This document shows positions 35,916 to 44,617 of a DNA stretch of 64,000 nucleotides, piece after piece. Each line of letters starts with the position of its first letter. Position 1 is the stretch's first letter. The stretch comes from Glutamicibacter sp. MNS18 (GTDB lineage: Bacteria; Actinomycetota; Actinomycetes; Actinomycetales; Micrococcaceae), in NCBI RefSeq assembly GCF_026107515.2, contig NZ_JAPCHW010000005.1:366683-430682 (forward strand). The letters are read 5' to 3'. The notes under the pieces were generated by a model. That model had not been told where the DNA came from and searched no databases. It worked only from the letters and a program-made list of their open reading frames with translations. The position numbers and the translations under genes are program-made.

Positions 35916-37745
35916 ATGAATGAACGATTGGTAGCCGACACCCTGGTGGACCGTCTCCAGCAGTGGGGAGTAACCAGGGTCTTCGGCTACAGCGGAGACG
36001 GGATCAACACCCTTCTCGGCGCCCTGCGGCGTAGCCGGCTGCCCTTCATCCAGGCCCGCCATGAAGAGGCGGCCGGTTTCATGGCGGTGGCTCATAGCAA
36101 GTTCGCCCTCGGGCAACTCGGTCAGGCGCAGGACGACTCCGACGGAGCCGATATCGGTGTCGTGACCGCGACCCAGGGGCCGGGGGCCGTGCACCTGCTC
36201 AACGCCCTCTATGACGCCAAACTCGATAGAATGCCGGTGCTGGCCATCGTGGGGCAACAGGATCTTCCGGCGCTGGGTAGCGATTACCAGCAGGAAATCG
36301 ACCTGGAAGCCATGTTCCAGGATGTGGCGGCCTACCGTGAGCAGGTCTCCACCGTCGAACAAATGATCCCGGTCATTGACCGCGCGCTACGCACCGCCCT
36401 GACACAGTCGGCTCCCGCGGTGGTGATCGTACCCCACGACGTCCAGTAACAGCCGGAAAACAACCCGCAGGGAGCACACGCACAGATTCCCACCGCGGCC
36501 AGCTGGCGGAAGCCACAGGTTGTGCCGGAAAGGAGCGAGCTGGCCCAGGCTGCGGCACTGTTGGACGAATCCGAGAAAATCACCCTTCTGGTCGGGCAGG
36601 GGGCCCGGCACGCCAGACAACAGGTGGCCGACCTGGCTGAAAGGCTCGATGCGGCCATCGTCACCAGCCTGCTGGGCAAACCGTATGTCGATGAATCCCT
36701 GCCGGACGTGGCCGGGGTTATGGGACATCTTGGCACTTCGGCCAGCGCCCGGGTGCTACAGGACTGCGACGCCCTGCTCATCATCGGCTCCAACGACCCG
36801 TGGACCGAGTTCTACCCGCCGCCGGGCACGGCACGTGCCGTGCAAATCGACATCTCGGGCGAACGGGTCGGCAACCGGTATCCGATCGAGGTCGCCCTGG
36901 TCGGCGATAGCGCACGGACGATCGATGCGCTGGCCACGACGCTGGCCCGACCTGCCGGGGAACGGAGGAACTGGCGGCGGAGTGTGGAAAGACACGTGAG
37001 GAACTGGCATGCGCTCTGCCGGCAGCGGGCCTCGGTCGAGGCCCGGCCGGTGAACCCGGAACAGGTGGTCCGCGAACTTTCGGGACTGCTGCCCCACGAC
37101 GCCCGGCTGGCCCTGGATGTCGGCAGCTGCGTCTATTGGTATGCCCGGCAGCTGCGGCTTCCCCCGGGGATGCAGGCGCACCTGTGCAGCACCCTGGCCA
37201 GCATGGGCGCCGGGGTGCCCTACGGCCTGGCTGCCAAACTGCTGGACCACCGGCGTCCGGTGGTTGTCCTGGCCGGGGATGGCGGGATGCAGATGAGCGG
37301 GAATGCCGAATTGCTGACGGTGGCTGACCGGTGGCGGGACTGGGCCGACCCGCGGTTTGTCATCTGCGTCCTGAACAACGGCGACCTGGCGGAGGTGAGC
37401 TGGGAACAGCGTGAAACCGAAGGGGATCCGAGGTACAAGCAGAGCCAGCAGTTGCCCAGGTTCCCCTTCGCCGACTACGCCAAACTCCTGGGGCTGGAAG
37501 GAATCGAGGTCACCCGGGCCGAGCAGTTGAACGCCGCATGGACGCGGGCATTGGAAACCGAGCGTCCGGTCGTGCTTGAAGTGCGTACCGACCCCTCGAT
37601 CCCGCTGCTTCCGCCCTTTCCACACGGTGCGCAAAAGGTACCGAAAATGCGCCGTGCGCTGGACCAGGAGGGTGAGGCCGGACGCCACGCCCTGGCCTTG
37701 CTCGACGAATACGTGCGCCTGGAGACGACCTTGTTTGTGGACTAG
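35916..37745 (+). pseudogene. Thiamine-diphosphate enzyme (pyruvate oxidase/dehydrogenase-like) with in-frame stop
   Basis: ATG 35916 (site GAGGAGAAG) opens a POX/acetolactate-synthase-like enzyme. The N-terminal Pyr domain has 'VFGYSGDGINTLLGAL' and the catalytic Glu in 'ARHEEAAGF', and ends '...VIVPHDVQ'. TAA at 36447-36449 follows, then the same frame continues ('QPENNPQGAH...') into a complete central and PP domain with 'VLAGDGGMQMSGNAELLT' and 'VCVLNNGDLAEV'-like TPP-Mg motif (actual 'VICVLNNGDLAEV'). One base change explains the break. GTG 36522 could restart the C-terminal part, but both halves are needed for activity. Confidence 0.85.
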
Positions 37746-37847
37746 GCCCATGAAACCCATCGGGTATACGGGTGCCGGAGCACATATCCGGCACCCGCCT
37801 TCCCGTTGCCGCCGGGGGCCGACGCACCGGGGCTCGGACTGCGGCCG

Positions 37848-38297
37848 TTAGCACTGTGTCTCACGGGTGAAAAACGAAACCCGGCCATTGGCTTCCAGGA
37901 TGGCCAACCGGATCTCGTCGTAGTTTTCGATCCCCGCCTGCCGGGCCAGCATGCTCAACTCATCCAGCCCTATCCGCTCGTTGTGCAGCGCTCGCCGATC
38001 GACCGTTCCATCCCGTACCAGGACGATGGGCCGGCCTTGCATCAGCTTTCCGATCTTCGGCCAACGCATATTCGCGTAGGCGAGCAGAACCGCAAGGAGC
38101 AGCATGGTGAATACCGCGAGCAGGTTGCCGGTGAGACTCCGGTCCTCCAAGGTAATGCCCTGTTGGACCAGATCACCGATGACAACAAAGAGGATCAATT
38201 CAAAGGAGCTGAGCTCTCCCAGTGTTGAGCGGCCCGCCGCGCGGGTGACGAGCCAAAGGACGATAAAGGCAATGGCAGCACGAATGACGATTTCCAC
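37848..38297 (-). CDS. DUF421 (YetF-like) membrane protein
   Basis: 149 residues. Three membrane helices (about 4-20, 28-48 and 53-72) are followed by the soluble DUF421 domain with 'GRPIVLVRDGTVDRRALHNERIGLDELSMLARQAGI' (given in one phrase of the family, position about 80-115) and 'RLAILEANGRVSFF'. Start GTG 38297 shares one base with the stop of the gene upstream (TAGTG), so the pair is translationally coupled. YetF-type proteins are linked to sporulation and envelope stress in Bacillus; the role here is unknown. Confidence 0.87.
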   Translation of the reverse strand: MEIVIRAAIAFIVLWLVTRAAGRSTLGELSSFELILFVVIGDLVQQGITLEDRSLTGNLLAVFTMLLLAVLLAYANMRWPKIGKLMQGRPIVLVRDGTVDRRALHNERIGLDELSMLARQAGIENYDEIRLAILEANGRVSFFTRETQC

Positions 38298-38836
38298 TAC
38301 GGGATCCTCCAGGTCTTCAAGTCGATGCGATGTGTTCCGCTGTCCTGCCATCGTGTCGTCACAGTACCAACGGTCGATGGCTCCCATCGGTCCGAAGCCC
38401 GCCCGGTCAGTACCACCCGAGTGCTCTCCGAATCCGGTGGTATCTGGAAAACAAGTTCCAGGCTGCCCAGGCCGTCCATGGTCTGGGAATCCGGTTCGGG
38501 ATAGATGGACAGGTCCTCGAATAGCATCACGTAGTCGGACGAGATCTCAATGGTGGCGGTCTCCGGCAAGGCCGTGGTCGACACGAGCTCAAGTTCGAGC
38601 TCGATTTCGTTTCCCGCGCGAGCCACGCTGGGATAGCCGATTCCAACGGAGCCACGCTCATTGGAACTGTCTGCAGTCCCCGTGCGGTCATAGACTTGCG
38701 CCACCGCCGCGATCACGACCAACCCGACGAGAAGGAGGAACGCCAGGCTGAAGTAGCGACGCCTTTTGTTCTCCCCTTCCTCGATGACATCGGCCATCGT
38801 GGAGTTTGCGACCTCCGCATCAAAAATGTTGTGCAT
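38297..38836 (-). CDS. Single-pass membrane protein coupled to the DUF421 gene
   Basis: 179 residues from ATG 38836. One hydrophobic segment (about residues 28-48, 'YFSLAFLLLVGLVVIAAVAQ') anchors it, with a short cytoplasmic N-terminus and an extracytoplasmic beta-rich domain of about 125 residues ('EIELELELVSTTALPETATIEIS', 'STRVVLTGRASDRWE'). No family is recognised. The overlap with the DUF421 start suggests the two proteins act together at the membrane. Confidence 0.72.
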   Translation of the reverse strand: MHNIFDAEVANSTMADVIEEGENKRRRYFSLAFLLLVGLVVIAAVAQVYDRTGTADSSNERGSVGIGYPSVARAGNEIELELELVSTTALPETATIEISSDYVMLFEDLSIYPEPDSQTMDGLGSLELVFQIPPDSESTRVVLTGRASDRWEPSTVGTVTTRWQDSGTHRIDLKTWRIP

Positions 38837-39200
38837 GGCTCCATGTCCTTCCCTTGGCCCGGCCCACGGCGCGACCGCGGTTGGGGCCGTGCGGCCTGCG
38901 CGGGTACTCCCTGAGACCGAGGGTAGTACCCGCTCAAGGGAGTTGGATCCATTGGCGGAATCTCCCAGCCGGTTCCAAGACCCCAGCGGCCAGCCAGGCC
39001 GGGAGCACCACGAGTCGGGGCTGGAAGAACACTGGCAGGCATTGAGCCTGACGCTCAGGGTTCTAGACTCACTGGTAGGACAATGTCGGCCGTCACCAGA
39101 CCCGTCAGCAAAGCGACACAAGAATCAGGGAAAGGGGATGAGTTGAGTGGAGTGAGCTGTCGACAGACCGGTTCTCGAGAAGTACCTCGGGGAACACCTT
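38837..39200. promoter_or_regulatory. Divergent intergenic region with a strong hairpin
   Basis: 364 bases without a gene. GCGGGTACT (38900-38908) pairs with AGTACCCGC (38925-38933), with an inner CCCT/AGGG stem. It lies about 65-100 bases upstream of the minus-strand gene and could be an operator or a 5' leader structure. Confidence 0.4.
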
Positions 39201-39647
39201 GTGGCTTCACAAACCTGCCTGGAGCGATTGGAATTGTTCAAGGAATTGTGGAAGTCCACCCAGCAGGAACCGGCCCTTGACGCCATCTATGAACAGGTCC
39301 GGGACGATCGGCATGAGCTTCGGGCGATCATCGGCCGTCTGGGCATGTCCGAACGACGCAGATCACCATGGCATGAACTCGTCCTGCGCCTGTCCCGCTG
39401 GCACATGGTCCACCGCACACCGAGCCCACGATGCCCGAAGGGAACGCAGATGGAGCTGGACACCATCGGTGGACAGCTCCATGCCAAGCTCGCCATGTGG
39501 AACACGCTGTTGTCCTTGGTGACCAGTGACCCGCGTCTGGATCCGGTGCAACTGATGCGCCTGTCCGGTCGCACGCAGAAGCAAATCGATGCCCTGGCTA
39601 AATTCGCCGAACAGACGAGACCGGAACAATTCACCACCAACCTCTGA
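39201..39647 (+). CDS. Hypothetical all-helical soluble protein
   Basis: 148 residues from GTG 39201 (weak GGGGAA site). Predicted mostly helical, with Leu/Arg-rich segments ('RLELFKELWKSTQ', 'RHELRAIIGRLGMSERRR', 'LHAKLAMWNTLLSLVT') and no known motif. It lies alone between two regions lacking genes. The frame is open and codon use is like the neighbours, so it is probably real; the function is unknown. Confidence 0.5.
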   Translation: MASQTCLERLELFKELWKSTQQEPALDAIYEQVRDDRHELRAIIGRLGMSERRRSPWHELVLRLSRWHMVHRTPSPRCPKGTQMELDTIGGQLHAKLAMWNTLLSLVTSDPRLDPVQLMRLSGRTQKQIDALAKFAEQTRPEQFTTNL

Positions 39648-39983
39648 GACGATCGAATTGCGTCCGAAAGCCTGCCGTGTGGTTGCCCGACACAACCAGC
39701 TGGATGACCTCGTTTTCGCTCCGGGAACGGAGCCGTGGAATAACCGACGGCGCCCCGATGGTTATCTTCATCGGCCGGCTCATGGGCGTGGAAAGCAGGT
39801 ACACCCCGAAACCGGGGCTTCCACAGCCTTGCGGGATTTGGCCAATCGGAGGTGTGCAGGACAGCTCGCCAGGTTGATGCGGGTTCGCAATGGGACCCTG
39901 CCCGGCACCATCCACTACGATCGAATCCGGGCGTCGATGAAGCCGCACCGTAAGAAGTCGCGGCTAACGAAAATGAGGGATCT
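39648..39983. other. Intergenic stretch without a recognised gene
   Basis: 336 bases upstream of the MFS transporter. A plus-strand frame stays open through most of it (39589-39987), but it overlaps the previous gene, has no ribosome site and no homology I recognise. It ends in GAGGGATCT, the transporter's ribosome site. Confidence 0.3.
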
Positions 39984-41225
39984 ATGAAACACCCACAGCC
40001 CGGAAGAATCCTGGAAGGACGCGCCCTGCTGGGAGCGGTGTTGGCGCTGGCCATGGGCGGCTTCGGTATTGGTGTCACGGAGTTCGCCATCATGGGCCTG
40101 TTGCAGGAAGGTGGCGAGGACCTGGGTGTGTCCAACGCCCAGATGGGGCTGATGATCAGTGCCTACGCCATCGGCGTGGTGGTCGGCGCCCCGATCCTCA
40201 CCGCGGCGGCAGCCAAGATACCGCGCAAGCGGGCCGTGCAGTACCTGATGGTCTTTTTCGCGATTGCGAACCTGTCCTCGGCGATCGCCCCCGATTACGG
40301 TTCCATGCTGGTGACCCGGTTCCTCTCCGGGTTGCCCCACGGGGCGTACTTCGGTTTGGCCGGGGTCCTGGCCGGATCGCTGGTTCCGGCCTCCATGCGT
40401 GGCCGGGCCATCGCCTGGGTCATGTTGGGCCTGTCGGTGGCCAATGTGGCGGGCGTGCCATTGGTCACCCGGTTGGGCCAGGAAACGGGCTGGCGTTCCA
40501 TGTTTATTGTGGTCGCGGTCGTCGGTCTGCTGACATTGGTGGCCATCACGCTCTTTGTCCCGTGGCGCGGGGCCGAACCGGGAGCCAGCGTCCGACGGGA
40601 ACTGACCGCACTGAAGAGCCTGCAGGTGTGGCTGGCCATGGCCACCGGCGTGGTCGGCTTCGGAGGATTCTTCGCCGTGTACTCCTACATCAGCCCGACG
40701 TTGACCACCGTGACCGGAATGGACATCAAGCTCGTTCCCATAGCATTGGCGCTCTACGGGGTGGGCATGGTCGTAGGCTCGCTGATCGGCGGACGCCTGG
40801 CGGACTGGTCGGTTTTCGGCGCGATCAAGCTGACCTCGCTGATCATGATCGTCGTCATGGTGGTTTTCGGTCTGGTGACCAGCTGGCTGATTCCCGCCTT
40901 CATCATGGTGTTCGTCATGGGCGCGACCGGGTCGCTGCTCATCCCGAGCCTGCAGACCCTACTCATGGACTCGGCCCCGCAGGCCCAGTCGTTGGCGGCC
41001 TCGTTGAACCACTCGGCGCTCAACGTCGCCAACGCACTGGGCGCGGCATTGGGTGCAGCGGTCATCACCGCCGGCTTCGGCTACCGGGCCCCGGCGTTCG
41101 TCGGTGCGGTACTGGCCGCCCTGGGATTGGTCCTGGCGGTGGTCACCGAATACCGTTCGCGCAAACTGGGGTTGAAGATCGGGCGGGACGCACTGGTTCC
41201 GCTGGCGAAGAAACCAACAAGCTGA
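39984..41225 (+). CDS. MFS drug/sugar efflux transporter (AraJ/CmlA-like, DHA1)
   Basis: 413 residues with twelve hydrophobic segments. 'ALAMGGFGIGVTEFAIMGLLQ' in helix 1 and 'GVVVGAPILTAAAAKIPRKRAVQ' between helices 2 and 3 match the AraJ/YdhP/CmlA efflux subgroup. ATG 39984 has a GAGGGA site. Probable proton-driven export of arabinose-like sugars or drugs; the substrate cannot be told. A terminator hairpin follows. Confidence 0.9.
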   Translation: MKHPQPGRILEGRALLGAVLALAMGGFGIGVTEFAIMGLLQEGGEDLGVSNAQMGLMISAYAIGVVVGAPILTAAAAKIPRKRAVQYLMVFFAIANLSSAIAPDYGSMLVTRFLSGLPHGAYFGLAGVLAGSLVPASMRGRAIAWVMLGLSVANVAGVPLVTRLGQETGWRSMFIVVAVVGLLTLVAITLFVPWRGAEPGASVRRELTALKSLQVWLAMATGVVGFGGFFAVYSYISPTLTTVTGMDIKLVPIALALYGVGMVVGSLIGGRLADWSVFGAIKLTSLIMIVVMVVFGLVTSWLIPAFIMVFVMGATGSLLIPSLQTLLMDSAPQAQSLAASLNHSALNVANALGAALGAAVITAGFGYRAPAFVGAVLAALGLVLAVVTEYRSRKLGLKIGRDALVPLAKKPTS

Positions 41226-41232
41226 GGAATGC

Positions 41233-41256
41233 GCCCGCAACCACCAGGTTGCGGGC
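41233..41256. terminator. Hairpin between convergent genes
   Basis: Perfect ten-base stem GCCCGCAACC (41233-41242) and GGTTGCGGGC (41247-41256) with a four-base loop, lying between the MFS and VOC stops. It probably works in both directions. Confidence 0.75.
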
Positions 41257-41267
41257 ACTCCCGCTAT

Positions 41268-41699
41268 CTAGGACATTTCCGCGTCGCCGATGTCGAACAT
41301 CCAGCTCACGCCGAACTTGTCGGTGAGCTGACCGAAATAATCGCCCCACGGTGCCTTGTCCAGCGGGACATCGATCCGGGCGCCCGTGCTGAGCTTCTCC
41401 CACCAACCTCGCAGGGTATCCACATCGGCCTGCCCGCCGGAGCCATCCCCGCTCAGCGCGATGGTGCCGTTGCCGGTGACATTCATTTCCGGTGGGGCAT
41501 CTGCACCCATCAGGTGCAGACCGCGATCCAGATACAAGGACGAGTGCATGATCAGGCCGGCAGTGGCAGGATTTCCGTCGTTCATGCCTTCCTGATAGGT
41601 CATCATCGACAGTTCACCGCCGAACACCGAGTGATAGAACTCCATTGCTTCGCGGGCGACGCCGCCAAACTGCAGGTAGGGGGTCATTGCTGTGGTCAT
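41268..41699 (-). CDS. VOC-superfamily PhnB-like protein
   Basis: 143 residues of the glyoxalase/bleomycin-resistance fold, PhnB-like group: 'MTPYLQFGGVAREAMEFYHSVFGGELSMMTY' at the start (in two parts) and 'WGDYFGQLTDKFGVSWMFDI' at the end. Such proteins are often annotated as 3-demethylubiquinone methyltransferases, but no methyltransferase domain is present. Function unknown, likely small-molecule binding. Confidence 0.88.
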   Translation of the reverse strand: MTTAMTPYLQFGGVAREAMEFYHSVFGGELSMMTYQEGMNDGNPATAGLIMHSSLYLDRGLHLMGADAPPEMNVTGNGTIALSGDGSGGQADVDTLRGWWEKLSTGARIDVPLDKAPWGDYFGQLTDKFGVSWMFDIGDAEMS

Positions 41700-41890
41700 T
41701 GGTCAAACCTTTCGCACGACGGGGCGGACCGATTGGCCCACGGGGCATATTCTTCCACCCGGTACCCACGAATGGAAGGGATGATGTGATGAGGCTCTCT
41801 GTGGGCCGATTTGGATATTCCCGAAGCTCTCCGGTAGAGTTTTATCTCGGTTCGAAGGGAAGAAATTCCCCGGTGACCACACCTTCATCT

Positions 41891-41966
41891 GGGGGTATGG
41901 CGCAGTTGGTAGCGCGTCTGCATGGCATGCAGAAGGTCAGGGGTTCGAATCCCCTTACCTCCACCA
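41891..41966 (+). tRNA. tRNA-Ala (anticodon GGC)
   Basis: 76 bases with CCA encoded. The acceptor stem GGGGGTA pairs with TACCTCC and includes the G3-U70 wobble that identifies alanine tRNAs. The anticodon loop ATGGCAT carries GGC. The T loop reads TTCGAAT. It is followed directly by a terminator hairpin. Confidence 0.97.
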
Positions 41967-41970
41967 TATG

Positions 41971-42004
41971 AAATGTCCGGAACATCACGATGTTCCGGAC
42001 ATTT
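41971..42004 (+). terminator. Terminator of tRNA-Ala
   Basis: Perfect 15-base stem AAATGTCCGGAACAT (41971-41985) and ATGTTCCGGACATTT (41990-42004) around a CACG loop, five bases after the tRNA. Confidence 0.88.
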
Positions 42005-42052
42005 GCGCATCCAGGACTATCCGAAGTGGCACACCGGTGCCCGCACTCCGGC

Positions 42053-42952
42053 CTATCGGCGAAAGTTCCGGGCGGTGCCCCGAGCGCGCAGGGCGCGCAG
42101 CGCTTCGACAGCCAGCAGACCCAGGGCCAACGCCAGCAATCCATAGACCAGCAGATCCGCCCCGTCCAGCCGTTCCCCGAGCACCAAGGCAATGAGAACC
42201 AGCAACAGGGGCTCGACATAGGAGAGCATGCCGAATAATGGCAGGGGGAGCAGCCGGGACGCGGCCAGGTAGGCTGCCATGGCCAGCGCCCCGCACAAGG
42301 CAATCGCTCCGATGCCCGCCACCTGCGCCGGCTCGGCATCAAAGGGCAGCAGGATGACCAAGGCGATGGCCAGTGGGGTCATCACGGCTACTTCCAGGCC
42401 GAAACCGGCCGGGTGATCCAGCCCGGCATGCCGACGCAGCATGAAGTACAACGGGTAAACCAGGGCAATGAACACCGTGACCCAGGAGATCGACGCGGTC
42501 AGTGCCAATTTGATGGCCACTGCAAGCACAGCGATCGAGATGCTTACCCACTGGATGTGCGAAATGTGCGACTTGAAAACGAAGCGGCCGCCAATCACAA
42601 GGGAAATGGGCAGCAGGAGGAACCCCAAGGAGGCATCCAGTGCCTGGCCGTTGGCCGGGGCCCAGACGAACAGCCAGAGCTGGGTACCGACCATCAAGGC
42701 GAGTAGGACGGTGAGCCATGGACGGGATCTCTTGGCACGCAGGAACTTCCAGTACTCCCGAAGGGTGCGACGGCCTCCGGCGATCACGACAACCGTGGCG
42801 TAGCAGGCGAGGGTCACCAGTACCCGCCACGCGAAGATGTACTCGGCCGAGGCGGTCACCAGGCCCGAGAGCAGGAAAATGATGCCGAAGAATGCCGAAG
42901 CGCCCAATGAGGCGCTGACGCCACGTATGGTGCCGGTGTGGGCGCTGGACAA
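42053..42952 (-). CDS. EamA-family transporter (RarD-like)
   Basis: 299 residues with ten hydrophobic segments, five plus five as in the drug/metabolite superfamily. 'GASAFFGIIFLLSGLVTASAEYIFAWRVL' (two phrases) and 'WLFVWAPANGQALDASLGFLLLP' fit RarD. TTG 42952 is chosen because GGAGG lies five bases upstream; the frame is open further but without homology. The substrate is unknown. Confidence 0.87.
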   Translation of the reverse strand: MSSAHTGTIRGVSASLGASAFFGIIFLLSGLVTASAEYIFAWRVLVTLACYATVVVIAGGRRTLREYWKFLRAKRSRPWLTVLLALMVGTQLWLFVWAPANGQALDASLGFLLLPISLVIGGRFVFKSHISHIQWVSISIAVLAVAIKLALTASISWVTVFIALVYPLYFMLRRHAGLDHPAGFGLEVAVMTPLAIALVILLPFDAEPAQVAGIGAIALCGALAMAAYLAASRLLPLPLFGMLSYVEPLLLVLIALVLGERLDGADLLVYGLLALALGLLAVEALRALRARGTARNFRR

Positions 42953-43208
42953 CAAGACCTCCAAGGGGAATGGGTGCGCGTCGAATGGGCCAGAAGGCCA
43001 ACGCGGGAACTGCTCGCAGACCCAGCATTGCCCAATAGTGCAGTGTAGACAACTCTCCGCCTCCCGTGGTCCCGATTGTTGCGCTGACCTCCGCCGATCT
43101 ATGGGATGCCGCTGGTACGGATAAGAACGCTCACTTCGAGCCGTGATGGAGCTCACCAGTGCTCGATTAGGTAAGACCTTAACAAGTCGGCAATACTAGA
43201 AGTACCGA

Positions 43209-43282
43209 CGCGGGGTGGAGCAGTTCGGTAGCTCGCCGGGCTCATAACCCGGAGGTCAGAGGTTCAAATCCTCTCCCCGCCA
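43209..43282 (+). tRNA. Initiator tRNA-Met (CAT)
   Basis: The anticodon stem CCGGG/CCCGG with loop CTCATAA has the three consecutive G-C pairs typical of initiator tRNA. Positions 1 and 72 are both C, so they do not pair, another initiator mark (usually C-A or C-U). The 3' end after discriminator A is CAA instead of an encoded CCA, so CCA must be added or repaired by the nucleotidyltransferase. Confidence 0.93.
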
Positions 43283-43287
43283 CAAGA

Positions 43288-43319
43288 AAAAGTGGAGATC
43301 CGAAAGGGTCTCCACTTTT
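43288..43319 (+). terminator. Terminator of initiator tRNA
   Basis: Perfect 11-base stem AAAAGTGGAGA (43288-43298) and TCTCCACTTTT (43309-43319), a ten-base loop and T residues at the end; a classical intrinsic terminator. Confidence 0.92.
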
Positions 43320-43408
43320 GTCTTTAAACCGAGTCGCTGCTCCGTGGGTGGACAACCCCGGCAGATGGGGCAAGGATGGGTTCGGAAATCGGCAATCGAG
43401 GTGGCGGT

Positions 43409-44305
43409 ATGGACCCAACAACACAGTGGCACCCGGTTGGTGTGCCCGGAGTGAAGATCGGCCATTGGAGTGAGTACAGCGCGTTGACCGGTTGCACGGT
43501 CATCGAATTCCCCGAGGGGACGATCGCCTCCTGCGAGGTGAGGGGCGGGGCCCCTGCCAGCCGTGAGCTTGATGTCCTGGACCCGGGTAAGACAGTCACC
43601 CAGGTGGAAGCGGCATTGCTGACCGGTGGTTCGGCCTTCGGGCTGGCCGCCGCCGACGGGGTCATGAAATATCTGGAGGAACAGGGCAGGGGAGTGGTCA
43701 CACCGGCCGGCAAGGTTCCCATCGTGCCCGCGCTGGGTTTATTCGACCTGGGTCTGGGGGATCCGGCTGTTCGACCTGATCGGGACAGCGGCTACCAGGC
43801 CGCACTGAACGCCCGCGCCGGTGAAGTGGTCACCGGATTGATCGGGGCCGGAACCGGGGCTTGCGCCAGCCAATGGCGTGGTCCACAGGAGCGGCATCGT
43901 GCGGGGCTGGTCTATGCCGAACATAGGGTGGGGGATGTGGTGGTCGGAGCCTTGTGTGCGGTGAACGCCTTTGGCGACGTGATCAATGGCCGAGAACCCG
44001 TGGGCTTCGCGTCGGCGGCAGTCTTCGACGCGGCGTTCATCCAGGTGCCGCCGCGCAGCCACACCACCATTGGCGTGGTGTTCACCAACGCACTGCTGGA
44101 CAAGGTGGGATGCCGGATCGTTGCCGAGGGCGCCCACGACGGATTGGCCCGGGCCGTGCATCCACCACACACCCGCTTTGACGGGGATGCGTTCATTGCC
44201 GCCGCCACCGGAGTGGTACCGGCTCCTGTGGACACCGTGCGGATGCTGGCCACGGCCGCCGTCACCGATGCCATCCGCTCCGCGGTACGCCAGCACGGCA
44301 GGTAG
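43409..44305 (+). CDS. P1-family (DmpA/NylC-like) N-terminal nucleophile peptidase
   Basis: About 298 residues. Marks of the S58/DmpA fold are 'GVKIGHWSEYSALTGCTVI' near the start, 'ALLTGGSAFGLAAADGVMKYLEEQG' (in parts), 'RVGDVVVGALCAVNAFGDVINGR' and 'TTIGVVFTNALLDKVGC', where the Thr of 'HTTIGVV' is the expected self-cleavage nucleophile. Such enzymes are aminopeptidases or amidases (nylon oligomer hydrolase is one). ATG 43409 has a GAGGTGG site. It is convergent with the I9-like gene. Confidence 0.87.
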   Translation: MDPTTQWHPVGVPGVKIGHWSEYSALTGCTVIEFPEGTIASCEVRGGAPASRELDVLDPGKTVTQVEAALLTGGSAFGLAAADGVMKYLEEQGRGVVTPAGKVPIVPALGLFDLGLGDPAVRPDRDSGYQAALNARAGEVVTGLIGAGTGACASQWRGPQERHRAGLVYAEHRVGDVVVGALCAVNAFGDVINGREPVGFASAAVFDAAFIQVPPRSHTTIGVVFTNALLDKVGCRIVAEGAHDGLARAVHPPHTRFDGDAFIAAATGVVPAPVDTVRMLATAAVTDAIRSAVRQHGR

Positions 44306-44344
44306 GGCCCCGCGGGTTCCCGGGACCCTTACTGCCGCGGACGG

Positions 44345-44611
44345 CTATTGGATCTCGGAATCCGGGGGCGGCACTCCCATGGAGCGTTGCGGGCTCACCG
44401 ATTCCACATGGTCCACCTCGCGCAGCGATGCCATGCTGTCCGGTGCGGCACGTCCGGTCACCTGCCCGAGGGTCTTGAGCACATTGTCGATCACCAGGCC
44501 CGCAGCCTGCAGCTTCTGCGCCACATCGTCGATCTGCTCGAGGTCCTTGGACCGGATGGTCACGATGACCGTCTCGGAATAGGTTTCACCCTCGTTCTTG
44601 TCCTGGGTCAT
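44345..44611 (-). CDS. Stand-alone I9-like propeptide/inhibitor protein
   Basis: 88 residues. 'ETVIVTIRSKDLEQIDDVAQKLQAAGLVI' and 'LGQVTGRAAPDSMASLREVDHVESV' make a beta-alpha-beta-beta-alpha-beta unit like the I9 propeptide/inhibitor domain of subtilisins, and the end 'PPPDSEIQ' is found in similar small actinobacterial proteins. Some databases label these wrongly as ketohydroxyglutarate aldolase. It follows the subtilase gene by six bases, with the subtilase stop inside its ribosome site (TAGGAGG). Likely role: in-trans chaperone or inhibitor of that protease. Confidence 0.7.
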   Translation of the reverse strand: MTQDKNEGETYSETVIVTIRSKDLEQIDDVAQKLQAAGLVIDNVLKTLGQVTGRAAPDSMASLREVDHVESVSPQRSMGVPPPDSEIQ

Positions 44612-44617
44612 GGCCTC

